From contig CAUJGJ010000161.1 of the NCBI GenBank assembly GCA_963170055.1, forward strand, positions 1,455,001-1,465,000: 10,000 nucleotides of DNA. The letters run 5' to 3'. Numbering within the stretch: position 1 is the stretch's first letter; each line of letters begins with the position of its first letter. Under the pieces are notes generated by a model, which saw only the letters and a list, made by a program, of their open reading frames with translations, was not told where the DNA came from and searched no databases. The translations under genes and the position numbers were made by a program. Positions 6,969-10,000 of the stretch are shown in pieces. The DNA comes from Halisarca cf. caerulea. Lineage: Eukaryota; Porifera; Demospongiae; Chondrillida; Halisarcidae.

Positions 6969-7017
6969 GTGATCATATTTTTGGTGCATGGTATATACGT
7001 GAAGCCATATGCATCTG
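6969..7017 (+). repeat. 49-bp unique segment, first copy of the 176-bp duplication
   Basis: GTGATCATATTTTTGGTGCA and the following 29 bases are identical to 7145-7193. The offset is 176 bp. The intervening sequence is the third TG tract. Confidence 0.95.
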
Positions 7018-7033
7018 TATGTGTATGTGTGTA

Positions 7034-7193
<160 letters not shown>

Positions 7194-7860
7194 CACCTTA
7201 TTGTTTGTATATATCACTCAAAAACATTCAATTGATGCTATTAAAGTATTGAATTTCATGTGTATGGCTTCTATGCATGGATTGTTTTTGCCTGAAACAA
7301 ACGATTATCACAAGAATAAAGTGCAAGTGCTTAAACCTGCATAGTATCTAGAGGGGATTTGTAATTATCTTGAGTGAACTACTGTGCTGGTGGTGGAATT
7401 ACTAGTTTAATCCCATATATTTCACCACCATGCACCAACCGTAAGCTTACTATGGCCTTGAGCAAGTGTGGATGTAGATATTAGTTTAACATGGTGCAGA
7501 ATCAGTCCAGAGTTGCTCTTCTGTCCACCTTTGCTCATGATTATCACTGTCATTTGTCAGCCATTGGAACTTGCTTATAATTGCCCCACCACCACTGGTA
7601 CCTTTCATTCACAACCAGATACCTAATCCCCTTCCCATTGTCTTCATGAAAAATGGAACTCGATCTCAGCCTAGCTCTATTTTTGGTCTAATAGTAGAAT
7701 TAGGTGGTCCTCTATATGCCTTTGTTAAAATGTGTACAGCTACCACTATATGAAGGCAATAATGTGGGACCTGAAGCTAGTAAAGTGTTTCTCTATGATA
7801 TTGTGTCCTTATTTGGGAGAATCCACCATCAGAGGTTCTATAGTACACTAATGTATTATA
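7194..7860. other. No supported gene; small inverted repeat
   Basis: The sequence is AT-rich to mixed and has no convincing coding frame. TGGTGGTG (7388-7395) and CACCACCA (7423-7430) form a small inverted repeat. AATAAA at 7315-7320 could be a polyadenylation signal, but no plus-strand gene before it is supported. Confidence 0.4.
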
Positions 7861-8430
7861 ATGTTAACAGACGCCCCCCTCTCAGACTTCAACCCAAATC
7901 CCACTGGGACTCATCATGAGCCTCAGACTGCACCCGTCCCAAAGCATGGGACCATAACCCATGCAGCTGCTTGTCATCATTGAAGGGGGACATGCTTGCA
8001 CAATTGTGGAATTTATTTGGCAAGCCAAATCGCTGCCTGGCTTACAAACTCCCTATGCACTTTAACCTTATCGTCCACCCCTGGTAGCCTATATCTTGTT
8101 GCCATTAAATTTTACCCCTTAATTTTAGCTCTGCTGTGGGTGGGTGGGAGCAGTTTAGCCTCTATACCATTCAATCACAGCTTTACCTTGTGCCCCTCTG
8201 GTTGCTGTGCTGACCATAGACACTATATATCCCAAGCATAGCTGTCATTGCACCTTGACCTGACTCCAGAAGGCGCCAATTCCCACACTCACTATGCCTC
8301 GACTGGGAAGCCATAAGCAGACATGTGCAGGAGTCCCACACTGGCATACACACTGCTGGGCACACCCACATATACACATTAACAACACTCAGGCACACTT
8401 ATACACAAACACATGAGGAGGAATGTCAAT
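7861..8430. other. C-rich mixed sequence, possibly an old repeat, unclassified
   Basis: Base composition shifts here: the plus strand becomes C-rich (for example GACGCCCCCCTCTCAGACTT at 7870) compared with its AT-rich neighbours. Short open frames (plus 7996-8241, minus 8183-8398) have no motif I recognise. A near-palindrome, ATTTGGC (8015-8021) with GCCAAAT (8024-8030), is present. A degraded retroelement is possible, but nothing in the translation supports it. Confidence 0.3.
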
Positions 8431-8471
8431 TAACCTCTGCCAACATGGTTGACAACCATTTAATTTTATAT

Positions 8472-8488
8472 ATAACTATTATAGTTAT
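8472..8488. repeat. Perfect AT-rich palindrome
   Basis: ATAACTAT at 8472-8479 and ATAGTTAT at 8481-8488 are perfect 8-bp arms around one T. It lies in sequence without a gene. Confidence 0.7.
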
Positions 8489-8516
8489 GAGCACAGTTCA
8501 GACCTCGCTATGATAA

Positions 8517-8550
8517 TTCCCAGAGCCAATAGTGCTTGTGGGTCTGGGAA
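8517..8550. repeat. Hairpin-forming inverted repeat
   Basis: TTCCCAGA (8517-8524) pairs with TCTGGGAA (8543-8550). Extending inward gives 10 of 11 paired positions with a loop of 12 bases. It could be a structured RNA element or chance. It is about 260 bp past the stop codon of the minus-strand gene candidate and has no poly-T tract. Confidence 0.5.
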
Positions 8551-8719
8551 CTGGGATGTTGCAAATGGCTGACATCATGGTATGTAATATAAGTTACAAG
8601 AAGAAAGAGTGTATATACTGTATAATATCCCAGTGTGCATAGATTCGAATGGTACATTGTACATTTTACAATATTACATTGACATTGTCAATCATAATAA
8701 TACATATTAACGACATATG

Positions 8720-8725
8720 TTTATC
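8720..8725 (-). terminator. Weak variant polyadenylation hexamer (GATAAA)
   Basis: On the minus strand, GATAAA lies about 83 nt after the stop codon of the 8808-9110 frame. No canonical AATAAA is seen on that strand between the stop codon and about 8500. A rare variant hexamer is weak evidence. Confidence 0.15.
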
Positions 8726-8807
8726 TAGTATGGTATAACGACCTTAATTGAACTTGCATAGCACGTGCGGGCGACTCGTTAGCACAAAAAGTAAATAAAA
8801 TAGTAGA

Positions 8808-9110
8808 TCAAAAGGTGTAGCGCCTAGCAGGCGGGGGCAGCCGTCCAGCGTACTCTTCATTGTGGCGACGCATGCTAAAATTTGTTTGCACAGCGACTGT
8901 TCTTAGCGCGCCAGCCTTCTTTCTGTCAGGTTGGGTCGCTCCACGAGATACGATCCTCATAGCTGCCGAATTCTTCTCTGATAATGGAGTTCTTCTTTCG
9001 GCAGTGTCCCTGGCTGTAAAAATCTTTGGATTGTTGAAACCCGTTACGAGTTGTTCGGTGACGTTTGTTCTCGAAGCTGGTATGGGAAGAGGCGTACGTT
9101 GGTAATTCAT
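8808..9110 (-). CDS. Candidate gene: small basic, probably disordered protein (100 aa)
   Basis: I do not recognise the family. I start it at the ATG whose complement is 9108-9110. The frame stays open 10 codons further up to a TTG, but an in-frame TAA lies just beyond that, so the ATG is the first usable start. The protein begins MNYQRTPLPIPASR and ends RLPPPARRYTF. It has about 14 Arg and 4 Lys against 7 acidic residues, no Cys, no hydrophobic segment long enough to span a membrane, and Pro-rich ends. These traits suggest a disordered, nucleic-acid-binding or cytoskeleton-associated protein, but that is inference. Support for a real gene: composition unlike translated simple repeats, a CpG-rich setting unique in the window, and a TATA box and initiator-like site upstream on the same strand. 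The leader would be about 125 nt. It could also be the first exon of a longer gene. No canonical poly(A) signal follows closely. Confidence 0.45.
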   Translation of the reverse strand: MNYQRTPLPIPASRTNVTEQLVTGFNNPKIFTARDTAERRTPLSEKNSAAMRIVSRGATQPDRKKAGALRTVAVQTNFSMRRHNEEYAGRLPPPARRYTF

Positions 9111-9230
9111 CAGGAACTTTCGTCTCGCTCTTTGATTCAATATTTACACTACAACTTGAGACAGATCGCGATCGCTATAACGCTCGAGCTCCTCAGAATA
9201 CGAATTACCTCTCCGACCACAATACACTGC

Positions 9231-9237
9231 AAACTGA
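9231..9237 (-). promoter_or_regulatory. Initiator-like motif, putative start of transcription
   Basis: Minus-strand TCAGTTT fits the metazoan initiator consensus. Its A at 9235 is 33 nt downstream of the first T of the TATA box, close to the usual 28 to 33. It would give a leader of about 125 nt to the ATG at 9110. Confidence 0.4.
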
Positions 9238-9262
9238 GCACGCCAGCCTGTTTACTGGCGCA

Positions 9263-9268
9263 TTTATA
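9263..9268 (-). promoter_or_regulatory. TATA box (TATAAA) for the minus-strand gene
   Basis: On the minus strand the sequence reads GCGCGAGAGGTATAAATGCG. A TATA box embedded in GC-rich flanks stands out from the AT-rich background, where TATA-like strings mean little. It lies about 153 nt before the ATG. Confidence 0.5.
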
Positions 9269-9300
9269 CCTCTCGCGCGCTGCGGTTACGTGCATGAATA

Positions 9301-9312
9301 ATCATTAATGAT
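9301..9312. promoter_or_regulatory. 12-bp palindrome with TAAT core, possible homeodomain site
   Basis: ATCATTAATGAT is a perfect palindrome, flanked by further ATAATCAT sequence. It sits about 32 bp upstream of the minus-strand TATA box. ATTA/TAAT cores are typical of homeodomain binding. AT-rich palindromes also arise by chance, so this is suggestive only. Confidence 0.3.
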
Positions 9313-9843
9313 AATCATACTCGAGCATGTGAATGAAAGCCACATGCACAGTAGCACTAGAGCAAAACTGTCATACAGATGATTCATCTCAAGCATGCAG
9401 TTAGTAATTTATGTTAATAATAATAATATCCTTGACTGTACATAAATAGAGTTAAAACAAAAGATCAGACACACATGCAATAATCAAAATTGGGAATTCA
9501 GTGAAATCAAGCAGCCTGTTTGTGAACTTTGCATAGCGAAGTATAGCAAGTTCACTGATATTACGGATACATGGATTCTGATGTCACATGTCCTGTGATA
9601 TCTTCCAAACAAGCTTGTCCTGTGAGGTACAAACACTGGATGTCTCTGTATAAACATTGCACTGTCATCCAGCACTTTCCTCAAACACAAGGATACTATA
9701 CTGGGATAGAGTGTTTACACAAATACGTATACATAGTTAGACTGACAGTGTCCAGTAGTGATTGCAAAATGCCCCTGAAAGAGGGCATTATAAAAATTGA
9801 ATATGGTCAGTTTTTGCATAACAGTTAATGTTATATAGCATCC
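9313..9843. other. Intergenic DNA between two candidate promoters
   Basis: An 85-codon plus-strand frame (9571-9828) and a 68-codon minus-strand frame (9484-9690) overlap here. Neither has a motif or flanking signal I can support. GATGATTCATC near 9377 is a small imperfect palindrome. I see no RNA gene or repeat. Confidence 0.4.
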
Positions 9844-9857
9844 GTTACCACGGTAAC
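9844..9857. promoter_or_regulatory. X-box: perfect RFX-type binding site
   Basis: GTTACC-AC-GGTAAC fits the RFX consensus (GTNRCC, 0-3 bases, RGYAAC) at every position, with perfect 6-bp arms. In animals RFX factors bind X-boxes near the start of ciliary genes. It lies 28 bp upstream of a TATA-like motif, the arrangement expected for a core promoter pointing right. Which gene it serves is not visible in the window. Confidence 0.55.
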
Positions 9858-9885
9858 AGTACAATTATGCAGTGATTTTATAATG

Positions 9886-9892
9886 TATAAAA
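9886..9892 (+). promoter_or_regulatory. TATA-like motif (TATAAAA)
   Basis: TATAAAA follows the X-box and precedes a more GC-rich stretch (ATGGGCGGCTAACTCGCCGT). A start of transcription near 9917 would be predicted. No clear initiator is seen there. Confidence 0.4.
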
Positions 9893-9915
9893 CATGGGCG
9901 GCTAACTCGCCGTGA

Positions 9916-10000
9916 GTTTATACGTGGAAACTTGTGTTTTCAGGTGAATACCTCTCTGTAATTTTCCCTGAAGAACTTTCCGAAGAAACACGCTACCAAT
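9916..10000 (+). CDS. Possible start of a plus-strand gene or exon, cut by the window end
   Basis: One frame is open from 9916 to the window end and contains the charged, amphipathic stretch EYLSVIFPEELSEETRYQ (from 9946), which looks more like protein than neighbouring translations. There is no ATG in this frame. Either translation starts beyond the window, or the CTTGTGTTTTCAG at 9931-9943 is a splice acceptor and the exon starts at 9944. The second reading would not fit a transcription start near 9917, since the acceptor would be too close. The minus strand also has an open frame over much of this stretch, so strand is uncertain. Product unknown. Confidence 0.25.

Larger units (their letters stand above)
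8755..9300. promoter_or_regulatory. CpG-rich block around the minus-strand gene
   Basis: By eye about 40 CG dinucleotides fall in roughly 540 bp, including GCGCGCC, ATCGCGATCGC and CTCGCGCGC. Outside the MITE and a few short spots the rest of the window has few. This suggests an unmethylated promoter region or a conserved exon. An E-box, CACGTG (8762-8767), lies at its left edge. Confidence 0.6.

Noticed and set aside
8635..8660. Possible tRNA B-box around AGATTCGAATGG
   Set aside because: No A-box at the right distance and no cloverleaf arms; the motif is a short palindrome by chance.
9111..9140. Longer 110-residue version of the minus-strand protein
   Set aside because: That start is a TTG codon; the first ATG is at 9110, and an in-frame TAA lies just upstream of the TTG.
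9571..9828. 85-codon plus-strand frame
   Set aside because: No recognisable domain or start context, and it ends just before the X-box, so it is more likely upstream intergenic DNA.
9912..9943. A 32-bp intron (GTGAGT to TTTTCAG)
   Set aside because: Too short to be spliced in nearly all animals; the two motifs are probably independent or chance.

Overview
The window looks like AT-rich, repeat-heavy intergenic or intronic DNA of a eukaryote, most likely a marine invertebrate. Reasons: many micro- and minisatellites, miniature inverted-repeat transposons (MITEs) inserted at TA, no dense operon-like coding, splice-site-like and TATA/initiator-like motifs, and a single CpG-rich block in otherwise CpG-poor DNA. 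The GCGAAAATTT-rich MITE style reminds me of sponge genomes, but that is recollection and not proof. Most long open frames here are translations of microsatellites or of repeats whose unit is a multiple of three, and I do not treat them as genes.

Layout: 1-2080 holds three copies of a dispersed repeat, one possible membrane-protein exon (126-261), a (CA)n tract and a 27-bp minisatellite in which two unit variants alternate. 2180-3075 holds an (AT)n tract, a five-copy 57-bp minisatellite and a 265-bp ATG trinucleotide array with a 96-bp higher-order duplication. 3081-3530 holds inverted and direct copies of a second dispersed repeat. 3700-3975 is CA-rich and CCA-rich simple sequence. 4186-5935 is a transposon cluster: three elements with ACCGTA ends (one pristine at 4802-5127, with a recoverable empty site) and one pogo/mariner-like MITE at 5494-5681. 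6739-7193 holds three (TG)n tracts and a 176-bp-period duplication. 7194-8750 has no recognisable gene.

8755-9300 is the best gene candidate: a CpG-rich block with a minus-strand 100-codon frame for a basic, probably disordered protein, preceded by a TATA box and an initiator-like motif at suitable spacing. At 9844-9857 there is a perfect RFX-type X-box palindrome followed by a TATA-like motif at 9886, which suggests a plus-strand promoter whose gene lies mostly beyond the window. I see no operon, RNA gene, CRISPR array or complete transposase, and nothing that amounts to a new molecular system. The value lies in the repeat biology and the two candidate promoters.
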